From Bacillus sp. Marseille-Q3570 (GTDB lineage: Bacteria > Bacillota > Bacilli > Bacillales > Fictibacillaceae), in assembly GCF_946151055.1 (NCBI RefSeq), contig NZ_CAMGYZ010000003.1, positions 1-64,000 of the forward strand: a stretch of DNA of 64,000 bases. The letters are read 5' to 3'. Both the position numbers and the translations under genes were made by a program. Each line of letters opens with the position of its first letter. Positions within the stretch are counted from its first letter, which is position 1. The notes below the pieces were generated by a model. The model was not told where the DNA came from. It did no database searches and worked only from the letters and a program-made list of their open reading frames with translations. Positions 7,991 through 16,607 of this stretch are shown here, one piece after another.

Positions 7991-10153
7991 CTATTTCTCT
8001 AGTTTGAAAGGATGTACACTGACATCACGGCTGTTCGGTCCAATATAAGCGACGAAATCTCCAGGGTCACTTTCGAAACGGAGATCAGAATGATAGTAAC
8101 GAAGCTGTTCTTCCGATAATGTGAACGTGACTTGAGCCGTTTCGCCAGGTTCAAGCGAAATTTTCTTGAATCCTTTCAGCTCTTTCATCGGTCGGACGAC
8201 TTCTCCAGAAACATCCCGGACATAAAGTTGTACAACTTCTTCACCACTCACATCTCCGGTATTCGTGACATCGACGCTCAGTTTCAATGTTTTTTCTGCG
8301 TTCAAGACATCAGTGGATAATGTGGCATCATGGTATGAAAAAGTTGTGTAGCTTAATCCATAGCCGAAGGGGAAGAGCGGTTCATTCGGAATATCCAGGT
8401 ATTGTGAAACGTAATGGACCTGAGCGTCAGGCGCACCCTTCGGACGTCCGGTATTGTAATGGTTGTAATAGACCGGTACCTGTCCGACAGAATATGGGAA
8501 GGACATGGTCAATCGCCCGGATGGGTTGGCATCACCATACAACAGATCAGCGACTGCTGAGCCCGCTTCAGAACCTGGGTACCAGGCTTCTAATACTGCA
8601 TCCGCTTGATCAGCGACACCGTGTAAATCCAGCGGCCGTCCATTGAACAAGACTGCGACGATTGGTTTTTCCAACTCTTTTAAAGTCTGGACCAGATCAA
8701 GCTGTGCTTGAGGCAAACGGATGTCTGCCCGGCATCCAGCTTCTCCGCTCATCCCAGAATCTTCCCCAAGAGCAAGGACGATGACATCTGCATCTTTTGC
8801 AGCTTGAAGAGCGTCATCGATTTGGGTTTGTGAAACAGTTTCCACTTCACTTCCTTTAGCGATTGAAAGATTCTGTGAATCGAGCTTTGATTTGATTCCT
8901 TCGCTAAGTGTTACTGCGTCTTCTCTTGAACCCATCCATGACCACGGTCCAAGGAGATCGTTGTTTTCTGCGAATGGTCCGATCAGTGCAACCTTCTGTT
9001 CTTTTTTGAGCGGGAGGACACCCTCATTTTTCAACAGCACTGCTGATTTTGTTGCCAGCTCGTGAGCAGCCTGACGGTGGGAAGAAGAAAAGACGATCTC
9101 TTTTTCCAGTTCTTCATCGGTCCCTCGGTACGGGTTGTCAAACAATCCTAGTTTTTGTTTCAATTCTAGAATTCTAAGAACTGCTTCATCGACCAAACTC
9201 TCGCTGAGCACATTTTCTTCAACTAATTGTTTCAAGTGATCGACATAACAAGGGGTCATCATTTCAATGTCCACACCTGCAGTCAAAGCCTTGAGTGCAG
9301 CTTCTTTTCCGTCTGCGGCTACCCCGTGAGGAATCAATTCTTTTACCGCACCCCAATCTGAGATGAGGACGCCTTCGAAGCTCCACTCTTCACGGAGAAG
9401 ATCACGCATCAATTTTTTGTTACCTGTTGCAGGAATGCCGTCTAAAATATTGAAGGCTGTCATGACCATTTCACAACCTTCATCCAGCGCGGCTTTGTAA
9501 GCTGGCAAATAGTATTCGCGCAGTTGTCTTTCGGACATATCGACAGTATTATAATCACGGCCACCTTCAGGAGCACCATAAGCAGCGAAATGCTTGACAC
9601 AAGCTGCGACACGATGGTTGTCACTCGTGAGATCCTCACCCTGGTATCCACGTACGAAAGCGCGTGCGAATTCACTATTCAAGTAGGGGTCTTCACCTGT
9701 TGATTCCATCACCCTACCCCAGCGCGGATCACGTACCAGGTCGACCATAGGGGAGAATGTAACATGAACACCCGATACTGCCGCCTCTTTAGCAGCAATT
9801 TCCGCACTGTTTTCTGCCAACTCCAAATCCCAAGAACAACCGATGGCAAGCGGAACCGGGAATATTGTTTTATACCCATGGATGATATCGCACATGAACA
9901 ACAATGGAATTTCTAAACGGTTTTCTTCTAAATGAGTTTGTTGAATCTTTCTGGTCATTTCGGCTCCGGAAGCTCCTAAAACGGAACCGCTATTGTTTAC
10001 GACATCTTTTGTGATACCCATTTCAGCCATTGGACCTGTGATTTGCCCTTCATTTGAAGCACCTTTGTAAAATGGGGTAGCTAACTGGATCAATTGCGCA
10101 ATCTTTTCGTCTAACGTCATCTTGTTTACAAGTGAAGTAAGCTGTTCGCTCAT
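7991..10153 (-). CDS. GH3 beta-glucosidase, cytosolic
   Basis: This 720-residue GH3 enzyme contains the (beta/alpha)8 domain with nucleophile motif ISDWGAV (D near 263), the alpha/beta sandwich with GEDSGMSGEAGCR (near 462-470, acid/base glutamate) and a C-terminal fibronectin-like domain (EEVVQLYVRDV). ATG 10153 is chosen because GGGAGG lies six bases upstream; ATG 10159 abuts that site. No signal peptide is seen. As first gene of a pair with the GH94 enzyme it probably hydrolyses sophorose or short beta-1,2-glucooligosaccharides left by phosphorolysis. The pair mirrors the Listeria innocua beta-1,2-glucan genes, which is inference from family knowledge. Confidence 0.9.
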   Translation of the reverse strand: MSEQLTSLVNKMTLDEKIAQLIQLATPFYKGASNEGQITGPMAEMGITKDVVNNSGSVLGASGAEMTRKIQQTHLEENRLEIPLLFMCDIIHGYKTIFPVPLAIGCSWDLELAENSAEIAAKEAAVSGVHVTFSPMVDLVRDPRWGRVMESTGEDPYLNSEFARAFVRGYQGEDLTSDNHRVAACVKHFAAYGAPEGGRDYNTVDMSERQLREYYLPAYKAALDEGCEMVMTAFNILDGIPATGNKKLMRDLLREEWSFEGVLISDWGAVKELIPHGVAADGKEAALKALTAGVDIEMMTPCYVDHLKQLVEENVLSESLVDEAVLRILELKQKLGLFDNPYRGTDEELEKEIVFSSSHRQAAHELATKSAVLLKNEGVLPLKKEQKVALIGPFAENNDLLGPWSWMGSREDAVTLSEGIKSKLDSQNLSIAKGSEVETVSQTQIDDALQAAKDADVIVLALGEDSGMSGEAGCRADIRLPQAQLDLVQTLKELEKPIVAVLFNGRPLDLHGVADQADAVLEAWYPGSEAGSAVADLLYGDANPSGRLTMSFPYSVGQVPVYYNHYNTGRPKGAPDAQVHYVSQYLDIPNEPLFPFGYGLSYTTFSYHDATLSTDVLNAEKTLKLSVDVTNTGDVSGEEVVQLYVRDVSGEVVRPMKELKGFKKISLEPGETAQVTFTLSEEQLRYYHSDLRFESDPGDFVAYIGPNSRDVSVHPFKLEK

Positions 10154-10370
10154 ATTCATCCTCCCGAGAGTTCTTTGTCATTAGTAGTGTTCATATAAAT
10201 CGTGTTTTTTCAATTTGGAAAATATACTCGTTTTCCACGGGTGACATGTAAGCCCCGAGAGTGGGTCTATTTAGCTTGCTTTTCCATAGGAATCTCGCAT
10301 ATTTCCACTGTCAATCAGAGTTCATTCATCTCCACATTGGCAATTAAAAGTAAATCATAAAGTTTTACAT

Positions 10371-10384
10371 TCGAAACGTTTCAA
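10371..10384. promoter_or_regulatory. LacI-family operator for the GH3-GH94 promoter
   Basis: TCGAAACGTTTCAA contains the perfect palindrome GAAACGTTTC. It lies 15 bases downstream of the minus-strand -10 box, over the start of transcription or early leader. An identical 14-mer lies at 10569-10582. The likely binder is the LacI-type protein at 16608-17600. Confidence 0.75.
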
Positions 10385-10399
10385 TATATGTTAACAAGG

Positions 10400-10428
10400 A
10401 TTATAAGCGCTTTCTTTTTTGGAGTCAA
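10400..10428 (-). promoter_or_regulatory. SigA promoter of GH3-GH94 with cre-like overlap
   Basis: On the minus strand TTGACT (10423-10428) and TATAAT (10400-10405) are separated by exactly 17 bases. GAAAGCGCTTATAA across the -10 box resembles a CcpA cre site, which would give glucose repression. The 5' leader to the GH3 start is about 240 bases. Confidence 0.75.
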
Positions 10429-10532
10429 TGAAGATATACATCTCATTTAGCTTGAAAACAATTGATATGAAAGAATGAACGTTGATATTAAAGCAGTTTT
10501 TTAAATTTTTTTAATGTTTTTTAAAATAAATG

Positions 10533-10561
10533 TTGAAAGCGGATTCACATTTGATTATAAT
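10533..10561 (+). promoter_or_regulatory. SigA promoter of the sugar ABC operon with cre site
   Basis: TTGAAA (10533-10538) and TATAAT (10556-10561) are separated by 17 bases. TTGAAAGCGGATTCAC (10533-10548) fits the cre consensus WTGNAARCGNWWWCAW at all but the last base and covers the -35 box. CcpA binding here should repress the operon when glucose is present. Confidence 0.8.
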
Positions 10562-10568
10562 CAAGTTG

Positions 10569-10582
10569 TCGAAACGTTTCAA
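10569..10582. promoter_or_regulatory. LacI-family operator for the ABC operon
   Basis: This is the same TCGAAACGTTTCAA as at 10371, starting seven bases after the -10 box and so covering the transcription start. The identical sites at two divergent promoters indicate joint control by one LacI-type repressor. Confidence 0.75.
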
Positions 10583-10656
10583 CGAAAAGAAGAAGATTTG
10601 TGCTTAAGTGTGTTGAATATCACAGTTGCTGCCATTAAATTTTTCTTTTCTTGCAC

Positions 10657-10844
10657 TTAAAGAAAGTTATTCGTACCGTCAAAGTGCAGAAATCGTAAGT
10701 GAGGTATAGCAAGAGGGCTATTCGTACCGTCAAAGAACAGATATAGCAATTTGACGTACAGGAAAAGAACTATCTTGATCGTTAAAGGTCGTAAAAATGC
10801 AACTATGGCCCTGTCTTCACAAAGGCTTCATCAAGTTTTCTTTA
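10657..10844 (+). repeat. Interrupted R1 element in the operon leader
   Basis: The left end (GCACTTAAAGAAAGTTAT) and the right end (AAAGGCTTCATCAAGTTTTC) match the R1 element, but the copy is 188 bases instead of 87. The extra part holds a 17-bp direct repeat TATTCGTACCGTCAAAG (10668-10684 and 10719-10735) and a partial inverted copy TTTGACGTAC near 10751. It lies wholly within the ~330-base leader between promoter and binding-protein gene. Confidence 0.6.
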
Positions 10845-10913
10845 CATTTTTTTATTCTTATTTAAAAAGACTAGCATTAACGAATAATTAGAGTAGAAGG
10901 GAGAATGTTCGAA

Positions 10914-12146
10914 ATGAACAAGAAGATTGTTTCGCTTTTCTTTGTTTTTCTTTTAACCGTTTCAGCTTTACTTGGAGGTTGTTCCAACGGCTCTGGTAAA
11001 GATGATAACACCATTTCTGTCTGGGCTATGGGTGAAGAAGGTAAGAAACTAGGTGAAATAGCAAAGAAATTTGAGGAAGAAAATCCAGAGATCAAAGTAA
11101 AGGTTCAAGCAATTCCATGGGAAAACGCTCACGACAAACTTTTGACAGCAGTTGCCTCTCAAAAAGGTCCGGATGTTGTCCAATTAGGAACCACATGGGT
11201 GTCTGAGTTCGCCGATGCAGGCGCACTCCTTGATTTATCTGAACATATGAAGGATTACCCTGAATTCAAACCTGAAAATTACTTTGATGGTGCAGCGAAA
11301 ACGATGAAATACGATGATCAAATCGTTGGTATCCCCTGGTATGTTGAAACACGTGTACTCTTCTATCGCACGGACCTATTAAAAGAAGCCGGCTATGATG
11401 AAGCACCAGCAACGTGGGATGAGTTGAAGGATGCTGCAGGTAAACTGGCAGACCGCGGTGACAAATATTATGGATTGGACATCGCTCTCAACGACCAGAT
11501 CATGCCATTCATCTTTGCATGGCAAAATGGATTCGAATTTGATACTGATAAACCGAACCTTAACCTCGATAGTCCAAAATTCAATGAAGCACTTGAATAT
11601 TACACTAGTTATTTTGACGAAGGAATTAGTACTACAGCTGAAGGAATGGACATTGTACAAGCATTCAAAGATGGCGTGAAGCCAATGTTCTTCAGTGGTC
11701 CGTGGATGGTGAACATTCTCAATGAACAAGCACCGGATCTTGAAGGGAAGTGGGCTATTGCTACAATGCCGAAAAAAGAACAGGTTGCATCAAGTATCGG
11801 TGGATCGAACTTTTCCATTTTCAGCAGCTCAGAAAAAGTGGAAGAATCTCTGAAGTTCATTTCTTACATGAATGAAGTGGATACGCAAGTTGAATGGTTC
11901 AAAACATCTAACACGTTGCCTTCAAGAGTCGAAGCATGGGAAGATCCAGCTCTCAAGGAAGATGAAATGCTGGCGACTTTCGGTAAACAATTAGAAACGG
12001 CAAAAGCATCTCCACAAATTCAAAATTGGGAAGTTGTTGGACAAGAATTACTGAATGCTATTGAGAAGGTTACTGTCGGTGATGCTGATCTTGAAAAAGA
12101 ATTAGACAAGTACCGTCAAAAAGTGAAAGAGTCAAATGAAGAATGA
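10914..12146 (+). CDS. Sugar-binding lipoprotein of ABC importer (SBP family 1)
   Basis: This 410-residue extracellular binding protein has a lipoprotein signal (MNKKIVSLFFVFLLTVSALLGGC). The lipidated cysteine is near residue 23. The mature part shows the family-1 sugar-binding pattern: WAMGEEGKKLGEIAKKFEEE near the start and PWYVETRVLFYRTDLLKEAG in the middle. ATG 10914 lies ten bases after AGAAGGGAG; an ATG at 10905 is too close. It heads the operon with two MalFG-type permeases. No ATPase gene is present, as usual when a shared MsmK/MsmX-type ATPase serves several importers. The ligand is probably a gluco-oligosaccharide, judged from neighbours. Confidence 0.9.
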   Translation: MNKKIVSLFFVFLLTVSALLGGCSNGSGKDDNTISVWAMGEEGKKLGEIAKKFEEENPEIKVKVQAIPWENAHDKLLTAVASQKGPDVVQLGTTWVSEFADAGALLDLSEHMKDYPEFKPENYFDGAAKTMKYDDQIVGIPWYVETRVLFYRTDLLKEAGYDEAPATWDELKDAAGKLADRGDKYYGLDIALNDQIMPFIFAWQNGFEFDTDKPNLNLDSPKFNEALEYYTSYFDEGISTTAEGMDIVQAFKDGVKPMFFSGPWMVNILNEQAPDLEGKWAIATMPKKEQVASSIGGSNFSIFSSSEKVEESLKFISYMNEVDTQVEWFKTSNTLPSRVEAWEDPALKEDEMLATFGKQLETAKASPQIQNWEVVGQELLNAIEKVTVGDADLEKELDKYRQKVKESNEE

Positions 12147-12172
12147 TGATCATACTTGATTAGTGAAAATAG

Positions 12173-12215
12173 TGGAGTTACAGGCATTCATCGATAATGC
12201 CTGAACTCCATTTTT
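12173..12215 (+). terminator. Intra-operon terminator-like hairpin
   Basis: A 15-bp imperfect stem (TGGAGTTACAGGCATT / AATGCCTGAACTCCA) with loop CATCGAT is followed by TTTTT. It lies between the binding-protein and first permease genes. A partial stop there would give more binding protein than permease, a common arrangement in such operons. Confidence 0.75.
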
Positions 12216-12304
12216 ACGAAGTATACTATTCTCAACTCAAGCTTGGGAATCGCATAGTATTCTGAATCAAAAGGCAGGAGTAAGTTTCAGTTAGGTGGGT
12301 TATT

Positions 12305-13204
12305 ATGGGCAATGGATTCAAAAGATTATATAGGGATCGGCATCCTTTCATGTTTATCGGGCCTGCAGTCCTGATTTTATTAGTTTTCAGCATCGTCCCG
12401 ATTTTTGTTGCATTTTTCATCAGTTTTACGGACCTGGATTTGAAGGGTCTTGCGAATTGGGGGAATATCAACTATATCGGATTTGAAAATTATAAAGAAC
12501 TCTTTTCGGATGAAGTTTTTCATAAATCGATTTTCAACACACTATTCTATGTAATCATCGGAGTACCACTCGTCATTGTTTGTTCATTAGGAATTGCATT
12601 ACTGCTGAACTATGGATCAAACTTCATATTCCGTTTTTTCCGTGGTGTATACTATATGCCTTCGATTACGAATATTATTGCAGTGGCAGTTATCTGGGGG
12701 TATTTGTATAACACGGAATACGGTCTTTTCAACTATATCTTGTCGTTATTAGAAGCAGATAAAATCCCTTGGCTCGAAGAACCAACGATTGCAAAGCTTT
12801 CATTGATCGTCCTTGCTGTCTGGAAAGGGATCGGGATTAATATGATCATTTTCCTTGCAGCATTACAGGGGATTCCGCAATCTTATTATGAAGCTGCGAA
12901 AATAGATGGAGCAAACCGCATTCAAATGCTCTTCAAAATCACGATTCCACTTTTACGGTATGCTACTTTTTTCGTAACGATCACAACTTTGATCGGTTGG
13001 CTGCAATTTTTCGAAGAACCGTTCGTCATGACAGAAGGTGGACCGTTGAATGGTACGATTTCAATGGCATTGTTCATTTATCAGGAAGGCTTCCAGTATA
13101 GTGAATTCGGCTATGCGGCTGCAGGGTCGTTCATCTTGTTCATCTTTATCATTGCCGTAACACTCATACAGTTCAAAATCCGAAAATCTGATACAGAGTA
13201 CTAG
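12305..13204 (+). CDS. Sugar ABC permease, MalF-type
   Basis: This 299-residue inner-membrane protein has about six helices, beginning with FIGPAVLILLVFSIVPIFVA. The ATPase-docking EAA loop reads YYEAAKIDGANRIQMLFKITIPLL. Length and motif fit the MalF/UgpA group without a large external loop. Start is ATG 12305 with AGGTGGG before it. It forms the channel with the next gene product, which follows after 15 bases. Confidence 0.92.
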   Translation: MGNGFKRLYRDRHPFMFIGPAVLILLVFSIVPIFVAFFISFTDLDLKGLANWGNINYIGFENYKELFSDEVFHKSIFNTLFYVIIGVPLVIVCSLGIALLLNYGSNFIFRFFRGVYYMPSITNIIAVAVIWGYLYNTEYGLFNYILSLLEADKIPWLEEPTIAKLSLIVLAVWKGIGINMIIFLAALQGIPQSYYEAAKIDGANRIQMLFKITIPLLRYATFFVTITTLIGWLQFFEEPFVMTEGGPLNGTISMALFIYQEGFQYSEFGYAAAGSFILFIFIIAVTLIQFKIRKSDTEY

Positions 13205-13219
13205 ATCGGGGTTGATCAA

Positions 13220-14050
13220 ATGGAATCAAATACGCTTAATCGAAAAATTGAAAAGACAATCGTCAGTATTTTACTTATCGTAGGTGGAATTCTCGTATCC
13301 ATCCCCTTCTTATGGATGATTACGAGTTCTTTCAAACCGAATGGGGAAGTGCTGCTATTTCCACCAACGTTGTTCCCGGAGAACCCGACACTTGAAAACT
13401 ATATTAATTTGTTTGAACGACTTAATTTTGGTGTGTATCTGAAAAATACCATCATCATCGTCGTAATGTCGTTTGTGGGTCTGTTATTTAATGCGATGGC
13501 GGGTTATGGATTCGCTAAATTCAGATTCAAAGGACGTGAAGGGATCTTCTACTTAGTACTAGCAACAATGATGATCCCAGCACAGGTAACGATGATTCCA
13601 GTCTATTTGATTTTGAATGAGATGGGCCTTACCAATACGATGACAGGTATCGTGCTGCCAGGGTTAGCCGCAGCATTCAGTATCTTTTTATTCAGGCAGT
13701 TCATGACAACGATTCCGATGGATTTAATCGAAGCAGCTCGTTTGGATGGAGCTGGGGAATTCTATATCTTTTTCAAACTGATCATCCCTATTGTAAAACC
13801 GATATTCGCAGTCCAAGGAATCCTGACGTTTATCGGTGCATGGAACAGCTTCTTATGGCCGTTGATTATCGCGAATGATGAAAGTCTTTATACATTATCT
13901 GTCGGGTTATCGTTATTGCAAGGCCAATACGCTAGCAACTTTGGTCTTCAAATGGCTGGTGCAGCGTTCATGGTTGTACCGATCATCATCATCTTTTCTT
14001 TCTTCCAAAAATATATTGTGGAAGGATTTACGATGTCAGGACTTAAATAA
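13220..14050 (+). CDS. Sugar ABC permease, MalG-type
   Basis: This 276-residue MalG/UgpE-type permease has six predicted helices and an EAA loop (LIEAARLDGAGEFYIFFKLI) about 90 residues from the C-terminus. GGGG lies just before the ATG. It pairs with the upstream permease and imports the sugar delivered by the lipoprotein. A terminator-like hairpin follows, separating transport genes from the glycosidase gene. Confidence 0.92.
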   Translation: MESNTLNRKIEKTIVSILLIVGGILVSIPFLWMITSSFKPNGEVLLFPPTLFPENPTLENYINLFERLNFGVYLKNTIIIVVMSFVGLLFNAMAGYGFAKFRFKGREGIFYLVLATMMIPAQVTMIPVYLILNEMGLTNTMTGIVLPGLAAAFSIFLFRQFMTTIPMDLIEAARLDGAGEFYIFFKLIIPIVKPIFAVQGILTFIGAWNSFLWPLIIANDESLYTLSVGLSLLQGQYASNFGLQMAGAAFMVVPIIIIFSFFQKYIVEGFTMSGLK

Positions 14051-14058
14051 GGAAGTTT

Positions 14059-14138
14059 GGCTGACCTATATGTGTCTGAGTCTCTCCCTGTTGTGTTGGA
14101 GGTGTCTGACACTTATCTTTTGGGTCAGCCTGTTTTTC
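14059..14138 (+). terminator. Long hairpin repeat (R4-like), terminator or attenuator
   Basis: GGCTGACC (14059-14066) pairs with GGGTCAGCC (14122-14130), followed by TGTTTTTC; inside lies GTGTCTGA...GTGTCTGACAC. Similar GTGTC-containing hairpins stand at 30608, 43164 and 47847. It could lower expression of the downstream GH13-esterase-LacI genes. Confidence 0.6.
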
Positions 14139-14170
14139 GATGACGAATATTCGAGTGGTTGGAGGATGTT

Positions 14171-15808
14171 ATGGATAAAAAATGGTGGCATACAGCAACG
14201 GTCTATCAAATTTACCCGCGTAGTTTCAATGATTCGGACGGGGATGGGATCGGAGACATCCCGGGGACCATTGAAAAACTGGATTATTTAGCTGAACTTG
14301 GGATTGATGTTATCTGGCTCAGTCCAGTCTACAAATCTCCGAATGATGATAATGGTTATGATATTAGTGACTATTATGGGATTATGGATGAGTTCGGGAC
14401 GATGGAGGATATGGAGAGGCTGATTGAAGAAGCAAAAGCCCTGAATATTCGGATCATCATGGACCTTGTGATCAATCATACGTCCGATGAACACCCATGG
14501 TTCGTGGAATCCCGTAAATCGAAGGACAATCCATACCGTGATTTTTACATTTGGCGGGATGGAGAGGACGGACCTCCAAGTGACATCCGCTCCGTTTTCA
14601 GCGGTCCAGCATGGGAGTACGATGACGAAACCGGCCAATATTATTTCCATCTCTTTAGTAAAAAACAGCCGGATTTGAATCTTCATAACGATGGCGTCCG
14701 CAAAGAGCTGCATAAGATGATGAACTTTTGGCTGGAAAAAGGAATCAGCGGTTTCCGGATGGATGTCATTGATTTGATTGGGAAAGAAGTCGACAAGGGG
14801 GTCCTGACAGACGGACCGATGCTGCACCCGTATTTGAAGGAAATCAATGAAAAGGTTTTAGCGAAGTTTGATGTGATGACGGTCGGGGAAACCCCTTCAG
14901 CTACGACCGATTCAGCAAAGTTATATACTGCCCCGGAACGGAATGAGCTTGATATGGTGTTCACTTTCGAGCATATGTCGCTAGATGAGGTGGAAGGTGA
15001 AGGGAAATGGGCGTTGAAACCGTTGGAGCTTAAAGAGTTGAAAGCGGTCTTAAGCAAGTGGCAGACTGAACTCTACGGGCAGGGCTGGAACAGTTTGTAT
15101 TGGAATAACCACGACCAGCCACGCATCGTCTCTCGCTGGGGAAATGATGGCGAATATCGGGTCAAGTCTGCTAAAATGCTTGCGACGGTTTTACACATGA
15201 TGCAAGGCACACCATACATCTATCAAGGTGAAGAAATCGGAATGACCAATATTCATTTTGATGATCTTGAGGATTACCGTGACATCGAGACATTGAACAT
15301 ATATAAGGAAAAAACAGAACAGGGTACGCCGCATGAGGACATCATGAAGTCGATCTATACGAAAGGACGGGACAATGCCCGGACCCCGATCCAGTGGAAT
15401 GGTTCGGAGCATGCCGGTTTTACAACTGGTGTGCCATGGATCAAGGTGAACCCGAATTACACCGAGATCAATGTGGAGAAAGCTTTAGCTGATGAGCAAT
15501 CGATTTTTCATCATTATAAAAAGTTGGTTCAATTACGAAAAGAACATGAGATCATCGTCTATGGAGAGTATGAACTGATTGAAGCGGAACATGACGAGAT
15601 TTTTGCGTATGTACGCCGGCTTGGCGAGGAAACGCTACTCGTAGTTGCAAATTTTTATGACCGCACACCAAAATTTACCTTACGAGAAGGGTTTTCAGCT
15701 AAGAATGCGGAAATAGTAATAAGTAACTATGACGATTCACCAAAATCTCCAGAACAGATCGATTTGCGACCATATGAAGCTGTCGTCTATCGTCTAGGAC
15801 AAGGGTGA
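14171..15808 (+). CDS. GH13 oligo-1,6-glucosidase type alpha-glucosidase
   Basis: This 545-residue GH13 subfamily-31 type enzyme carries the conserved regions DLVINHTSDEHPWF, GFRMDVIDLI (nucleophile D), MTVGETPSATT (acid/base E) and NNHDQPRIVSRWG (third acid). Valine directly after the nucleophile is the marker associated with alpha-1,6 bond specificity; alpha-1,4 enzymes have alanine there. No signal peptide, so it acts on imported isomalto-type oligosaccharides. ATG 14171 is chosen because GGAGG lies at 14161-14165. Its presence beside beta-1,2-glucan enzymes is notable, since the importer may carry more than one gluco-oligosaccharide. Confidence 0.92.
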   Translation: MDKKWWHTATVYQIYPRSFNDSDGDGIGDIPGTIEKLDYLAELGIDVIWLSPVYKSPNDDNGYDISDYYGIMDEFGTMEDMERLIEEAKALNIRIIMDLVINHTSDEHPWFVESRKSKDNPYRDFYIWRDGEDGPPSDIRSVFSGPAWEYDDETGQYYFHLFSKKQPDLNLHNDGVRKELHKMMNFWLEKGISGFRMDVIDLIGKEVDKGVLTDGPMLHPYLKEINEKVLAKFDVMTVGETPSATTDSAKLYTAPERNELDMVFTFEHMSLDEVEGEGKWALKPLELKELKAVLSKWQTELYGQGWNSLYWNNHDQPRIVSRWGNDGEYRVKSAKMLATVLHMMQGTPYIYQGEEIGMTNIHFDDLEDYRDIETLNIYKEKTEQGTPHEDIMKSIYTKGRDNARTPIQWNGSEHAGFTTGVPWIKVNPNYTEINVEKALADEQSIFHHYKKLVQLRKEHEIIVYGEYELIEAEHDEIFAYVRRLGEETLLVVANFYDRTPKFTLREGFSAKNAEIVISNYDDSPKSPEQIDLRPYEAVVYRLGQG

Positions 15809-15812
15809 TATC

Positions 15813-16577
15813 ATGGCCAGGATTACTTGCGATTTTTATTCAGAAGCATTGCAATGTTCAACTTCGATTACCGTGATTCTGCCTCAGCAAATCGGGGTGC
15901 TCGAGTCCGAAAAAGTGCCGAAATTCAGAAAAACCTATCCGACGCTCTATTTATTGCACGGGCTTTCGGATGATCATACAACCTGGAGCAGGCGGACTTC
16001 GATCGAGCGATATGCGGATTCTTATGGAATTGCGGTTGTCATGCCTGCTGTCGGGAGAAGCTGGTATACGGATATGGAATATGGCCATGACTATTTCACT
16101 TATGTGAGTCGTGAGCTTCCGAAAGTAGTCCAATCCATGTTTCCTCTTTCACCAAAACGAGAAGACACCTATATCGCCGGGCTTTCGATGGGTGGATATG
16201 GCGCGTTGAAAACCGCATTCCATTTTCCGGATAAATTTTGTGCCGCGGCTAGTCTCTCAGGAGCTGTCGATGTAGTGGAACGGCTTTCTGATTTTAAAAA
16301 GGATTTCCCTGCTATATTCGGGAACCGTCAAGTTGAGGGCAGTGGCGATGATCTTTTTCATATGGCAAAAGAATTGGCGGAGAGTGATTCTCCAAAACCA
16401 TTTCTCTATGCGAATTGCGGAACAGAAGATCACCTTTATGAAGCCAATCTCCGCTTTCGCGATCATTGCAGGGAAATCGGACTTGATCTGATGTATGAAG
16501 AATTCCCAGGGACTCATGAATGGGGCTACTGGGATCAGCATATTCAGAAGGTGTTGGCGTTGTTTTTTAAAAGATAG
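15813..16577 (+). CDS. Esterase D / EstA-like alpha/beta hydrolase
   Basis: This 254-residue protein has the esterase-D fold: YLLHGLSDDHTTW (oxyanion region), nucleophile GLSMGGYGA near residue 126, and late GTHEWGYWD (catalytic histidine). No signal peptide, so probably cytosolic. Lactococcal EstA-type enzymes of this family cleave short-chain acyl esters, so it may deacylate imported substituted sugars. It starts four bases after the GH13 stop, hence the same transcript. The natural substrate is unknown. Confidence 0.85.
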   Translation: MARITCDFYSEALQCSTSITVILPQQIGVLESEKVPKFRKTYPTLYLLHGLSDDHTTWSRRTSIERYADSYGIAVVMPAVGRSWYTDMEYGHDYFTYVSRELPKVVQSMFPLSPKREDTYIAGLSMGGYGALKTAFHFPDKFCAAASLSGAVDVVERLSDFKKDFPAIFGNRQVEGSGDDLFHMAKELAESDSPKPFLYANCGTEDHLYEANLRFRDHCREIGLDLMYEEFPGTHEWGYWDQHIQKVLALFFKR

Positions 16578-16607
16578 ATAATTAGCAAGCAGTAGGATGT
16601 GAAGGTT

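Noticed and set aside
10905-10913. ATG 10905 as start of the sugar-binding lipoprotein
   Set aside because: It is one base from the AGAAGGGAG site; ATG 10914 has proper spacing and gives a clean lipoprotein signal.
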